Shown: piece by piece, positions 1 to 5,761 of the stretch
Layout of the letters: the number at the start of each line of letters is the position of its first letter
Position numbering within the stretch: position 1 is the stretch's first letter
Assembly (NCBI GenBank): GCA_009921765.1
Contig: RFXC01000246.1
Span: 1 to 5,761 of the forward strand
Source of the DNA: Betaproteobacteria bacterium
Lineage (GTDB): Bacteria; Pseudomonadota; Gammaproteobacteria; Burkholderiales; Burkholderiaceae
Direction of reading: 5' to 3'
DNA: 5,761 nt
Notes under the pieces: model-generated
Databases searched by the model: none
The model's input: the letters and a program-made list of their open reading frames with translations, nothing else
Told to the model about the DNA's origin: nothing
Position numbers and translations under genes: made by a program

Positions 1-413
1 CGCGCAAGCCCCTCCACGAACCCTGCCGCCGCACCGTCGCTCGCCTCGGACACCGCGAAGCAATTGGCGTCGTTGTCGATACGGACGGGACGTCCCAGCG
101 CGCGCTCGAGGTCATCGGCAAGCGGGTGGCCGATCAGCCAGGTGGAGTTGGCATTCTTCACCAGCCCCGTGGCTGGCGAGATGGCCCCGGGAATGCCGAT
201 GCCGACGGGTGCCAGCGGCTGCGAAGCGCCTGACCCGAAAGCCTGTGCGGCTGCGCGGGCAGCGACCTCGTGCACCAGCGAGGCGATTGCATCGAGTGTG
301 CGTTGATAGTCGCCGCGCGGGGCGGGGATCCGCATGCGGACCAGATCGTGGCCGTCATCGGCAAGCACGATCGCCTCGATCTTGGTGCCGCCCAGATCCA
401 CGCCAATCCGCAT
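1..413 (-). CDS. mak: ROK-family sugar kinase, Mak-like fructokinase (3' end cut by window edge)
   Basis: Probable ATP-dependent fructokinase that phosphorylates fructose to fructose-6-phosphate in the cytoplasm. Only the first 137 residues are in the window and the frame is open at the left edge. Residues 1-11 ([11 protein letters not shown]) form the phosphate-1 loop of the ROK/actin-like fold. PRGDY follows at 32-36, [10 protein letters not shown] at 71-80 and the sugar-binding KNANSTW at 86-92. IDNDANC at 112-118 carries the probable catalytic Asp115, followed by [12 protein letters not shown]. From memory these blocks match E. coli Mak more closely than NagK or glucokinase, notably GAISPATG and NANSTWL. 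The ATG at 413 begins exactly at the conserved N-terminus, but no strong Shine-Dalgarno precedes it. The gene starts 15 bases after plsY ends, so it is probably cotranscribed and perhaps translated by coupling. The ROK zinc motif lies outside the window. Family is certain; the sugar substrate is inferred. Confidence 0.88.
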   Translation of the reverse strand, partial: MRIGVDLGGTKIEAIVLADDGHDLVRMRIPAPRGDYQRTLDAIASLVHEVAARAAAQAFGSGASQPLAPVGIGIPGAISPATGLVKNANSTWLIGHPLADDLERALGRPVRIDNDANCFAVSEASDGAAAGFVEGLA

Positions 414-428
414 GGTGCGAGCCCGCGT

Positions 429-1073
429 TCAGCGATCGGTATCGCCCGGCGCGGGATCGGCGGGTCGGCTGCGCGAGCCGCCAATACGCGACTCGGTACC
501 GTTCAGCAAACGGCCGATATTGACCCGATGCCGCCAGATGAGGAAGGCCCCCATCACCGCCACCGCCAACGCGCGTTGATCGGCGCCATGCAACCACACC
601 TGCCAGAAGGGCGCGAACACCGCAGCCACCAGCGCTGCAAGCGATGAGTACCGGAAGAAGAACGCGATGATCACCCAGGTGGCGAGCGTGCCGCCGCCGA
701 CCAGGGGGTCGACGGCCAGCAATACGCCCGCCGCGGTGGCCACACCCTTACCCCCCTGAAAGCGGTGAAACACCGGAAACAGATGCCCCAGGAAGGCGGC
801 GAGTCCGGCGAGCATGACCGTGTTGTCATCGAGTCCGAACGCCGGGCTGGCACTCCGCGCGAGGAGCACTGCAATCACCCCCTTCAGCGCGTCCCCCAGA
901 AGCGTGAGGAGCGCGGCCAACCGGTTACCGGTTCGCAGCACATTGGTGGCCCCCGGATTGCCCGAGCCATACGTGCGCGGGTCGGCAAGCCCCATCACGC
1001 GGCTCACCACCACGGCAAACGACACCGAGCCGATCAGATACGCCACCAGCAGCGTCATGAGCTGTGCGGTCAT
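429..1073 (-). CDS. plsY: Glycerol-3-phosphate acyltransferase PlsY
   Basis: Inner-membrane enzyme that transfers an acyl group from acyl-phosphate (made by PlsX) to glycerol-3-phosphate, giving lysophosphatidic acid, the first step of phospholipid synthesis. The 214-residue protein has about five hydrophobic segments, near 5-25, 52-72, 86-104, 115-140 and 145-180. All three PlsY signatures are visible: SGNPGATN at 37-44, the FQGGKGVAT glycine loop at 106-113 (phosphate binding), and [15 protein letters not shown] at 181-195. Length is usual, apart from a polar Gly/Ser/Arg/Pro/Asp-rich C-terminal tail of about 19 residues. The ATG at 1073 is chosen because AAGGGA lies 4 bases upstream and the hydrophobic N-terminus starts here. 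The open frame extends further upstream, but that part is Arg/Ser-rich and overlaps the preceding gene. A second ATG at 1058 lacks a ribosome site. It lies 46 bases after the ybaK-type gene and 15 before the kinase gene. Confidence 0.96.
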   Translation of the reverse strand: MTAQLMTLLVAYLIGSVSFAVVVSRVMGLADPRTYGSGNPGATNVLRTGNRLAALLTLLGDALKGVIAVLLARSASPAFGLDDNTVMLAGLAAFLGHLFPVFHRFQGGKGVATAAGVLLAVDPLVGGGTLATWVIIAFFFRYSSLAALVAAVFAPFWQVWLHGADQRALAVAVMGAFLIWRHRVNIGRLLNGTESRIGGSRSRPADPAPGDTDR

Positions 1074-1077
1074 GGGT

Positions 1078-1083
1078 TCCCTT
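1078..1083 (-). promoter_or_regulatory. Ribosome binding site of plsY
   Basis: Read on the minus strand, AAGGGA sits 4 bases before the ATG at 1073. It decides between this start, the more upstream open frame and the internal ATG at 1058, neither of which has a comparable site. Confidence 0.6.
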
Positions 1084-1119
1084 TCTGCTTGCGCCCGCCC
1101 TGCACTGAAGCGCTGCTGC

Positions 1120-1614
1120 TCATTTGTCGAGGGCGCACTGCACCGGGTGCGAGCCGAGCAGCGCGATGATCTGCGCGGGCGCAAGCGACACCAGATAGCC
1201 GCGCCGACCGCCGTTCAGGTAGACGCGATCAAATTGTTCCATGGTGGATTCGTGATAAACCGGAAGCGCCTTGCGCAGGCCAAACGGCGAGGTGCCACCC
1301 ACCAGGTAGCCGGTGTGACGGTTTGCCACGTCCGGCGCACACGGCTCGACCGACTTCACGCCAATCTGGCGGGCAAGTGCCTTGGTGGACACCTTGCGGT
1401 CGCCATGCATGAGCACCACCAGCGCACGCGCGCGCTCATCCTGCATGATGAGGGTCTTGAAGACCTGGTGTTCATTCACGCCCAGCTGGCGCGCTGATTC
1501 AGCGGTGCCGCCGTGCTCGACATAGTCATAGGGATGTTCATCAAATGCCACCCGACGCTCGCGCAGAAAGCGCGTGGCGGGTGTCTCCGACACATGGCGG
1601 ACGCGCTCGTTCAT
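1120..1614 (-). CDS. ybaK: YbaK/EbsC-family aminoacyl-tRNA deacylase (probable Cys-tRNA(Pro) deacylase)
   Basis: Cytoplasmic trans-editing enzyme. The YbaK family hydrolyses mischarged Cys-tRNA(Pro) produced by prolyl-tRNA synthetase. The 164-residue length is typical of stand-alone family members. Visible features are TPATRFL at 11-17, the substrate-handling lysine in VFKTLI (Lys53, apparently equivalent to the essential Lys46 of Haemophilus YbaK), VSTKALAR at 75-82, [14 protein letters not shown] at 102-115 with the family GTSPFG loop, and [11 protein letters not shown] at 132-142. The ATG start at 1614 shares an ATGA with the stop codon of the upstream panE-like gene, which suggests translational coupling. 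A GTG at codon 8 is a possible but less likely start. Exact tRNA specificity cannot be read from sequence alone, because related subfamilies (ProX, YeaK) edit other aminoacyl-tRNAs, but the motifs best fit YbaK. Confidence 0.92.
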   Translation of the reverse strand: MNERVRHVSETPATRFLRERRVAFDEHPYDYVEHGGTAESARQLGVNEHQVFKTLIMQDERARALVVLMHGDRKVSTKALARQIGVKSVEPCAPDVANRHTGYLVGGTSPFGLRKALPVYHESTMEQFDRVYLNGGRRGYLVSLAPAQIIALLGSHPVQCALDK

Positions 1615-2618
1615 GGGGTGACGGGTGCCTCGGGGTAGAGCCCGCGGGTGCGCGCAAAGAGACGCGTGAGCCCGAGCAAGGCGTCAACGAACGGCGTTTC
1701 AACGCCCACCGCCGCACCGATTTCCTGCACCGAACCCACCAGCGCATCGAGTTCGATCGGCCGATGGGCCTCGACATCCTGAAGCATGGAGGTCTTGAAA
1801 GCGCCGATCTTGCGGGTGACCTGATGACGCTCTTCCGGCGAAATGTCGATCGGCAGACCGATGCGGGCACCGATGGCCGATGCCTCGGTCATGGCCCGAC
1901 TCACAAAGCCACGCACCAGCGGGTCATCGAGCACCCGGTCGGCGGTGGCGCCCGTGAGCGCCGACACCGGATTCATGGTCATGTTGCCCCAGAGCTTGAA
2001 CCAGACCTCCTGCTGGATCCGGGTCTCGCGATCGGTCTGGAAACCGGCGGCTTCAAAGGCTGCCACGGCAGCATCGCAGCGCGCGCTCGCCCGACCATCG
2101 GGCTCGCCAATGATGATCCGGACCGGTGTCGCGCGACGCACCACACCTGGCGCGGGCGTGCTCGCCCCCAGATGAAGCACCGATCCGATCACCCGGGAGG
2201 GTGGCATCCGGGCAGCCAGGCTGCCATCGGGGTCGATCGACTGCCAGCGCCGCTCGGCCAGCGCGGCGTCGAGTCCGTGAAAAAACCACCAGGGAACACC
2301 ATTCATCGCCGACAAAATGGCGGTGTCAGGGCCCAGGAGCGCAGCCACCGAGTTGGCGACCTGGGGTAGCGCCGGCGCCTTGACCGACAGCACCACCAGA
2401 TCCACCCGTCCGAGTGCGCGCGGGTCATCGCTCACCTCGAGCGGAAATTGCGAGCGCTGCTCGCCATCGGGTCCGGGCTCGATCAGCTGCAGGCCATTTC
2501 GCCGCACCGCTTCAAGCGTTTTGCCGCGCGCGAGCGCACACACCTCGAGGCCCGCACGCGCCATCATCGCAGCGGTCAACCCGCCAACTGCACCCAGCCC
2601 AACGATCGCAATCCGCAC
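1611..2618 (-). CDS. panE: 2-dehydropantoate 2-reductase (ketopantoate reductase) family protein
   Basis: Probable NADPH-dependent reductase of ketopantoate to pantoate in the pantothenate/coenzyme A pathway, cytoplasmic. With a GTG start at 2618 it has 335 residues, slightly longer than E. coli PanE (about 303). An N-terminal Rossmann domain begins at once with GLGAVG (7-12). Residues matching the known ketopantoate reductase active site are Asn106 (MNG), Lys208 and Asn212 (WFKLWGN), Ser277 (TSMLQD) and Glu289 (IELD), so the chemistry looks intact. NPVSALTG at 216-223 is also typical. Unusually, the Asn-Gly is followed by an aromatic run, VPWWFF (108-113), so the substrate pocket may differ. 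The start was chosen because AAGGGG lies 7 bases upstream and the Rossmann strand starts directly after it. Another GTG 21 bases upstream is less likely. The stop overlaps the ybaK start (ATGA). Many family members have other 2-keto-acid substrates, so the gene symbol is tentative. Confidence 0.85.
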   Translation of the reverse strand: MRIAIVGLGAVGGLTAAMMARAGLEVCALARGKTLEAVRRNGLQLIEPGPDGEQRSQFPLEVSDDPRALGRVDLVVLSVKAPALPQVANSVAALLGPDTAILSAMNGVPWWFFHGLDAALAERRWQSIDPDGSLAARMPPSRVIGSVLHLGASTPAPGVVRRATPVRIIIGEPDGRASARCDAAVAAFEAAGFQTDRETRIQQEVWFKLWGNMTMNPVSALTGATADRVLDDPLVRGFVSRAMTEASAIGARIGLPIDISPEERHQVTRKIGAFKTSMLQDVEAHRPIELDALVGSVQEIGAAVGVETPFVDALLGLTRLFARTRGLYPEAPVTP

Positions 2619-2726
2619 AGCCCGTCCCCTTGGTCTCACCAGGACACGCCCCCAGGGCGGCCCGGCACGTGGCGTTGAAGTATGCCCGATTCAGCGCGGC
2701 GGGCGCGCGCGAACAACCAGGCCATG
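2619..2726 (-). other. Intergenic gap between xerD and the panE-like gene
   Basis: This 108-base GC-rich gap is the largest in the leftward gene group. I see no gene in it. A small perfect hairpin (stem 2647-2651 with 2655-2659, three-base loop) is present but has no following T-run, so it is not a convincing terminator. A weak -10-like CATACT on the minus strand has no acceptable -35 partner. The gap could hold a promoter for the four downstream genes or simply be read through from xerD; the sequence does not decide. Confidence 0.4.
2626..2631 (-). promoter_or_regulatory. Ribosome binding site deciding the GTG start of the panE-like gene
   Basis: On the minus strand AAGGGG is followed by 7 bases and then GTG at 2618, which opens the reading frame directly at the conserved VRIAIVGLGAVGG. 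The more upstream in-frame GTG at 2639 lacks such a site. Confidence 0.65.
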
Positions 2727-3647
2727 CTAGCCGCGCGGATGGTGCTGCGCGTGCAGCGTCTTCAGGCGTTCGCGCGCGACATGCGTATAGATCTGGGTGG
2801 TGGAAATATCGGCATGCCCGAGCAGCATCTGAACCACGCGCAGGTCGGCGCCATGCTGCAGCAAGTGGGTGGCAAAAGCATGCCGCAGCGTGTGGGGCGA
2901 GAGCGGTGCAGTGATGCCAGCCACGATCGAATAACGACGAATCAGCGTCCAGAACATCTGCCGGGTCATCGCCCGGCCACGCTGCGTCACGAACATGGCA
3001 TCCGAGGCGCGCTCACCCAGAAGATCGCGCCGGGCCTCGCCCATCCAGCGGCCAAGCCAGTGGCAGGCATGTTCGCCAAGTGGCACCAGCCGTTCCTTGT
3101 TGCCCTTGCCGATCACGCGCACCACGCCCTGCTCGAGTGATACGCCCACGGACGGCAGATCGACCAGTTCGGAGACCCGCAGGCCGGTGGCATAGAGCGT
3201 CTCGAGCATGGCCCGGTCACGAAGCCCCAGCGGCGTGGTGACATCGGGGGCCTCGAGCAGCGCCTCGACCTGCGCAAACGACAACGTGGAGGGAAAGCGC
3301 TGCGGCTGGCGCGCCGTGCGAAGCCGAAGCGACGGATCGTCAGGGCGCCGGCCCTCCCTCATCAGATGACGAAAAAACCGCCGGAATACCGATAGCCGCC
3401 GATTGGCACTCGCGGGACGTGAATCAGGGTGACGCGCGGCAATGTAGGCGCGAAGGTCGGCCTCGGTCGCAGCGTCGAGTTCCGCCTGACGGGTGCTGCC
3501 AAGCCACGCGGCAAACAGCGCAAGGTCGCGCCGATACGCCGCCAGCGTGTTGCGCGAGAGCCCGTCCTCCAGGCCCACCGCATCGCAGAACGCCTCAATG
3601 GCTCGCAGGCCCTGCTCCGATACACTGTCGCCGCGCTCACTCATCAT
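2727..3647 (-). CDS. xerD: Site-specific tyrosine recombinase XerD
   Basis: With XerC it resolves chromosome dimers at the dif site during division, under FtsK control. The 306-residue protein has the usual XerD length. The N-terminal SAM-like DNA-binding domain spans about 12-100 (DGLSRNTLAAYRRDL at 28-42) and the catalytic domain about 118-300. All catalytic residues are present: Arg157 (GLRVSELV), Lys181 (GKGNKERLVPLG), His252 and Arg255 (HTLRHAFATH), His278 (LLGHAD) and the nucleophile Tyr287 (QIYTHV). The C-terminal ARERLKTLHAQHHPRG is characteristic of XerD rather than XerC or an integrase, and supports a chromosomal housekeeping role. Two ATGs occur in a row at 3647 and 3644. An AGGAG lies 13 bases before the first, which is long spacing. 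The start codon overlaps that of the divergent transporter gene, so the xerD promoter must lie within the transporter coding sequence. A 108-base gap separates xerD from the panE-like gene. Confidence 0.97.
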   Translation of the reverse strand: MMSERGDSVSEQGLRAIEAFCDAVGLEDGLSRNTLAAYRRDLALFAAWLGSTRQAELDAATEADLRAYIAARHPDSRPASANRRLSVFRRFFRHLMREGRRPDDPSLRLRTARQPQRFPSTLSFAQVEALLEAPDVTTPLGLRDRAMLETLYATGLRVSELVDLPSVGVSLEQGVVRVIGKGNKERLVPLGEHACHWLGRWMGEARRDLLGERASDAMFVTQRGRAMTRQMFWTLIRRYSIVAGITAPLSPHTLRHAFATHLLQHGADLRVVQMLLGHADISTTQIYTHVARERLKTLHAQHHPRG

Positions 3648-4560
3648 GAATACCGTCTGGCTCCTTTTGCCCGACCTGACGCTGATTGCGATCGGGTTCG
3701 TGCTCCACCGCAGCTATTTTCGCGATCAGGCCTTCTGGCCGGTCCTGGAAAAGCTTACCTATTTCGTGCTGTTTCCGGCATTGTTGTTTGCAACCGTCTC
3801 GCGCACCCCCATCAATCCGGCCGAGGCCGGGCCCACGCTCGGCGCGGTGCTGGGTGCGGTCGGTGCGGGCGTGGCGCTTGGCTATCTTGCCCGCCCCGTG
3901 CTCAATCCCGACCCGCGTCAGTTCGCCTCGGGCGTGCAGTGTGCCTTTCGATTCAACTCCTACGTGTTTCTCGCGCTCTCTCACCGGCTGGCGGGCGATG
4001 CAGGCCTGTCGCTGGCTGCGGTCATCATCGGTATCGCGGTCCCGCCCATCAATGTCGCAGCCGTCTGGCCCCTTGCCCGAAATTCAGGCGGTGGCCTCAT
4101 GCGTGAACTCGCACGCAACCCGCTTCTTCTTGCCACCGTCGCCGGGTTGGCCGCCAACCTCTCGGGGCTGCGACTGCCGGATCTCATTGAAAACACCTTG
4201 CTGCGCCTGGGCTCCGCCTCGCTGGTGCTCGGGCTGCTGAGCGCAGGCGCGGGCCTCAAACTGGGGATCTTCGCCCAGGGCGATCCCGCGGCGCGCAAAC
4301 GCACGCTGATGCTCGCGGGTTGGTTCATCGCGGTCAAACTTGCCGCCATGCCGCTGGTGGCACTGGTTCTCGCACGCGTGCTCGAGCTTCCCCCCGTTCC
4401 CGCTCAGATTGTGGTCGCGTATGCGGCGCTCCCCACCGCCCCGGCCGCCTACATCCTGGCGAGCCGCATGGGCGGGGATGGTGCGTTTGTGGCAATGCTG
4501 ATCAGCATGACGCTGATCGCGTCAGCGCTTGCACTGCCGTTCTGGATCGCCCTGGTCTGA
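3646..4560 (+). CDS. AEC (auxin efflux carrier)-family membrane transporter
   Basis: Inner-membrane secondary transporter of the AEC family in the bile acid/arsenite/riboflavin transporter superfamily. Bacterial members move small organic acids such as malate or malonate, but many have no known substrate. The 304-residue length is typical. About ten hydrophobic stretches can be drawn, roughly at 5-20, 36-52, 65-83, 98-112, 121-143, 158-176, 189-208, 222-244, 254-273 and 281-302, in two halves. The C-terminal block ALPTAPAAYILASRMGGD (261-278) is the conserved family region, with a proline break in a membrane helix. PPIN at 133-136 is the matching break in the first half. The ATG at 3646 gives a normal AEC N-terminus (MNTVWLLLPDL). 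The frame stays open 51 codons upstream, but that stretch lies antisense to xerD and is Arg/Ser-rich. No Shine-Dalgarno is visible. The 3' end overlaps queG by 39 bases on the opposite strand. Substrate unknown. Confidence 0.93.
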   Translation: MNTVWLLLPDLTLIAIGFVLHRSYFRDQAFWPVLEKLTYFVLFPALLFATVSRTPINPAEAGPTLGAVLGAVGAGVALGYLARPVLNPDPRQFASGVQCAFRFNSYVFLALSHRLAGDAGLSLAAVIIGIAVPPINVAAVWPLARNSGGGLMRELARNPLLLATVAGLAANLSGLRLPDLIENTLLRLGSASLVLGLLSAGAGLKLGIFAQGDPAARKRTLMLAGWFIAVKLAAMPLVALVLARVLELPPVPAQIVVAYAALPTAPAAYILASRMGGDGAFVAMLISMTLIASALALPFWIALV

Positions 4561-5706
4561 GCACGGGCTCAGGCGCTTGGCCTCGCGCCTCAGCTGGTCG
4601 ATCGCCCAGACGACATGCTCACGCACCACCGCCGACGGGTGGGTCTCGCGCGAGGAGAGCGCGGCGAGAAGACTGGCCCGCTCATCGCTTGACCGAGGAT
4701 CGGCGTTGCCGATTGCAACGGCGAGATTGCGCAGCCAGCGCTCATGACCGATCCGGCGGATCGGGCTGCCCGCTGTGCGCTCGGTAAAAGTCGCCTCATC
4801 CCAGGCGAACAGATCAATCAAAAGCGCCGAATCCAGACCATGCCGGGGCGCGAAGTCGCTGACTGTGGGTGGCTGGGCAAACTTGTTCCAGGGACACACC
4901 AGCTGACAATCGTCGCAACCAAAAATCCGGTTGCCAATCAGTGGCCGAAGCGCCTCGGGAATACTGCCGGCGTGTTCGATCGTCAGATAGGCAATACAGC
5001 GCCTGGCATCGAGCCGATAGGGCGCAATGATCGCGCGCGTCGGGCACACCTCGATACAGCGGCTGCAGCGACCGCAGCGGTCGGGCTCGGGCGTCTGCTC
5101 GGCAAGCGGCAGGTCCGTGTAAAGGGTGCCGATGAAACTCATCGACCCGCGACGACGGCCGATGAGCAGGGTGTGCTTGCCTCGCCAACCCAGGCCAGCG
5201 CGTGTGGCGAGCTCGACCTCCATCACCGGAGCCGAATCGCAAAAGGCGCGATAACCGAACGGGCCGATCGCCTCGCCAATCCGGTCGGCCAGACGCTGCA
5301 GGCGTTGCCGCACCACCTTGTGGTAGTCACGGCCCAGCGCGTACCGCGCAACGAATGCGCGCCTGCCATCGGCAATCGTGGACCAGGCGTGGTCGCGCCA
5401 GTGTGGCGCGCTGGGCGTGTAATCAAGCGTCACCATCAGCGCGCTGACCGCACCCGGCATCAGTTCCTCGGGGTGCCCGCGCAGCCGCTCGTGGCGAGCC
5501 ATGTAGTCCATCTCACCGTGCATGCCGGCTGCGAGCCACGCCCGCAGTCCGGATCGAACCTCGTGAGAGAGCGTGAGTCGCGTCGTACCGAGCGAGGAAA
5601 AGCCGAGCTCGGCTGCCCAGCGCTGCAGCTGGGGCAGATCGGGGAGCCGGGCGGGAGCGGGCTCGGCCACGGCCCCTTGCCGGTCGGGATTCGTTGATCC
5701 AGTCAT
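4522..5706 (-). CDS. queG: Epoxyqueuosine reductase QueG
   Basis: Cytoplasmic cobalamin- and iron-sulfur-dependent enzyme that reduces epoxyqueuosine to queuosine in the anticodon of tRNA Asp, Asn, His and Tyr, the final step of queuosine synthesis. The 394 residues include GEMDYMARH (64-72), RYALGRDYHK (121-130, cobalamin-domain signature), CDSAP with probable catalytic Asp157, and GLGWRGKHTLLI (171-182). Two ferredoxin-type [4Fe-4S] sites use Cys211, 214, 217 and 221, then Cys237, 264, 267 and 271 (CDDCQLVCPWN). A HEAT-like helical tail follows IRRIGHERWLRN (316-327). The ATG at 5706 has no Shine-Dalgarno, but a promoter-like box would start transcription at that ATG. An in-frame GTG at 5670 is an alternative giving 382 residues, with AAGGGG only 2 bases away. 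The last 12 residues and the stop overlap the convergent transporter gene. Function is confident; the start is less so. Confidence 0.95.
   Translation of the reverse strand: MTGSTNPDRQGAVAEPAPARLPDLPQLQRWAAELGFSSLGTTRLTLSHEVRSGLRAWLAAGMHGEMDYMARHERLRGHPEELMPGAVSALMVTLDYTPSAPHWRDHAWSTIADGRRAFVARYALGRDYHKVVRQRLQRLADRIGEAIGPFGYRAFCDSAPVMEVELATRAGLGWRGKHTLLIGRRRGSMSFIGTLYTDLPLAEQTPEPDRCGRCSRCIEVCPTRAIIAPYRLDARRCIAYLTIEHAGSIPEALRPLIGNRIFGCDDCQLVCPWNKFAQPPTVSDFAPRHGLDSALLIDLFAWDEATFTERTAGSPIRRIGHERWLRNLAVAIGNADPRSSDERASLLAALSSRETHPSAVVREHVVWAIDQLRREAKRLSPCSDQGDPERQCKR
4555..4574. terminator. Hairpin at the stop codon of the transporter gene (terminator-like, no T-run)
   Basis: An inverted repeat pairs CTGAGC (4557-4562) with GCTCAG (4567-4572) around an ACGG loop. 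In the plus-strand RNA it extends by a U-G and a G-C pair to 8 bp. It begins at the transporter stop codon (4558-4560). No T-run follows on either strand, so a standard Rho-independent terminator is not supported; it could act as an RNA 3'-end stabiliser or pause site. The same bases code for the C-terminal part of QueG on the other strand. Confidence 0.3.
4571..4590. repeat. Second, mutually exclusive inverted repeat downstream of the transporter gene
   Basis: AGGCGC (4571-4576) pairs perfectly with GCGCCT (4585-4590) around an 8-base loop. Its left arm overlaps the right arm of the preceding hairpin by two to four bases, so the two structures compete. It lies wholly within the queG coding sequence and lacks a T-run. 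It may be chance in GC-rich DNA. Confidence 0.3.
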
Positions 5707-5712
5707 GCGGTC

Positions 5713-5743
5713 ATTCTAGGAGGGTCGGTTAAATTGCCGGCAA
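5713..5743 (-). promoter_or_regulatory. Candidate sigma-70 promoter of queG
   Basis: On the minus strand TAGAAT (5718-5713, five of six bases of the consensus -10) is preceded by TTGCCG (5743-5738, four of six of the -35), with a 19-base spacer that is longer than ideal. The -10 position predicts transcription starting at about 5706, the A of the queG ATG. That would give a leaderless message, consistent with the missing Shine-Dalgarno. If the GTG at 5670 is the true start, the leader would be 36 bases. Confidence 0.35.
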
Positions 5744-5761
5744 AGTCCTCGCCACGCGCCT
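5734..5761 (+). CDS. Possible 5' end of a divergent gene, perhaps tsaE (cut by window edge)
   Basis: A strong AGGAGGG (5718-5724) is followed after 9 bases by TTG at 5734, opening a frame without stops to the window edge (reading Met-Pro-Ala-Lys-Ser-Ser-Pro-Arg-Ala if TTG starts translation). As I recall it, queG is often divergent from nnr/tsaE in proteobacteria, and TsaE, the ATPase needed for tRNA t6A modification, would be the likely product. With only nine codons visible the product is inferred from gene order alone. The ribosome site overlaps the candidate queG -10 box on the opposite strand, so the two genes may share control DNA. Confidence 0.3.

Noticed and set aside
1074..1184. N-terminal extension of plsY up to an upstream start
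   Set aside because: The extension is Arg/Ser-rich, overlaps the end of the ybaK-type gene, and is not part of PlsY proteins. The ATG at 1073 has a ribosome site.
814..1497. Plus-strand open frame of 227 codons opposite plsY and ybaK
   Set aside because: It spans the gap between two convincing minus-strand genes and reads as low-information antisense protein.
1545..2369. Long plus-strand open frame of 274 codons opposite the panE-like and ybaK genes
   Set aside because: It crosses two well-supported minus-strand genes, has a composition typical of antisense shadow frames, and no domain can be seen.
2647..2659. Small GC hairpin after xerD as a terminator
   Set aside because: The stem is only 5 bp with a three-base loop and no T-run; such stems are frequent by chance in GC-rich DNA.
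3493..3645. N-terminal extension of the transporter
   Set aside because: It would lie antisense to xerD, is Arg/Ser-rich, and AEC proteins normally begin at the first membrane segment, as they do with the ATG at 3646.
3618..3645. TACACT in front of the transporter gene as a -10 box
   Set aside because: It matches only four of six bases and has no -35 partner at a suitable distance.
2727..3647. Tyrosine recombinase as a sign of a mobile element or phage integrase
   Set aside because: The C-terminal sequence and overall motif set are those of chromosomal XerD. It sits among housekeeping genes, and no tRNA, att repeat or phage gene is nearby.
4744..5697. Long plus-strand open frame of 317 codons opposite queG
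   Set aside because: It lies antisense to a gene with complete QueG motifs. Its translation is rich in Arg, Gly, Ala and His and shows no recognisable domain. Such frames are expected opposite GC-rich genes.
5734..5743. Perfect 10-base palindrome TTGCCGGCAA as an operator
   Set aside because: It is short, occurs once, and has no known regulator match. It may matter only as part of the candidate queG -35 region.

Overview
The window is GC-rich, densely coding chromosomal DNA. Its gene content and protein motifs fit a betaproteobacterium, probably Burkholderiales-like, though the taxon is inferred from family resemblance and gene order and was not checked by any search. I see no mobile element, RNA gene, CRISPR array or phage gene. 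All the genes belong to known housekeeping families, and I did not find a new defence or biosynthetic system.

Left part, minus strand, read from right to left: five genes in one direction. They are xerD (chromosome dimer resolution), a ketopantoate-reductase-family gene (panE-like), a ybaK-type aminoacyl-tRNA deacylase, plsY (glycerol-3-phosphate acyltransferase for phospholipid synthesis) and the start of a ROK-family sugar kinase (mak-like fructokinase) that runs off the left edge. Gaps are 108, -4 (an ATGA overlap), 46 and 15 bases, so at least the last four genes are probably one transcription unit. Their roles are unrelated (DNA recombination, pantothenate, translation quality control, membrane lipid, sugar phosphorylation), as is common in housekeeping operons.

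Middle, plus strand: one gene for an AEC-family (auxin efflux carrier-like) membrane transporter. Its start codon overlaps the start codon of the divergent xerD by two bases, leaving no intergenic space.

Right part, minus strand: queG (epoxyqueuosine reductase, the last step of queuosine tRNA modification), which converges on the transporter gene and overlaps it tail to tail by 39 bases. Two alternative hairpins lie at this junction. Upstream of queG a TAGAAT box is placed so that transcription could start at the queG ATG itself (a possible leaderless mRNA). On the opposite strand an AGGAGGG followed by TTG may be the start of a divergent gene, possibly tsaE, cut by the right edge.

The points most worth a second look concern gene packing: overlapping divergent starts, an overlapping convergent end with hairpins, and a possible leaderless start.
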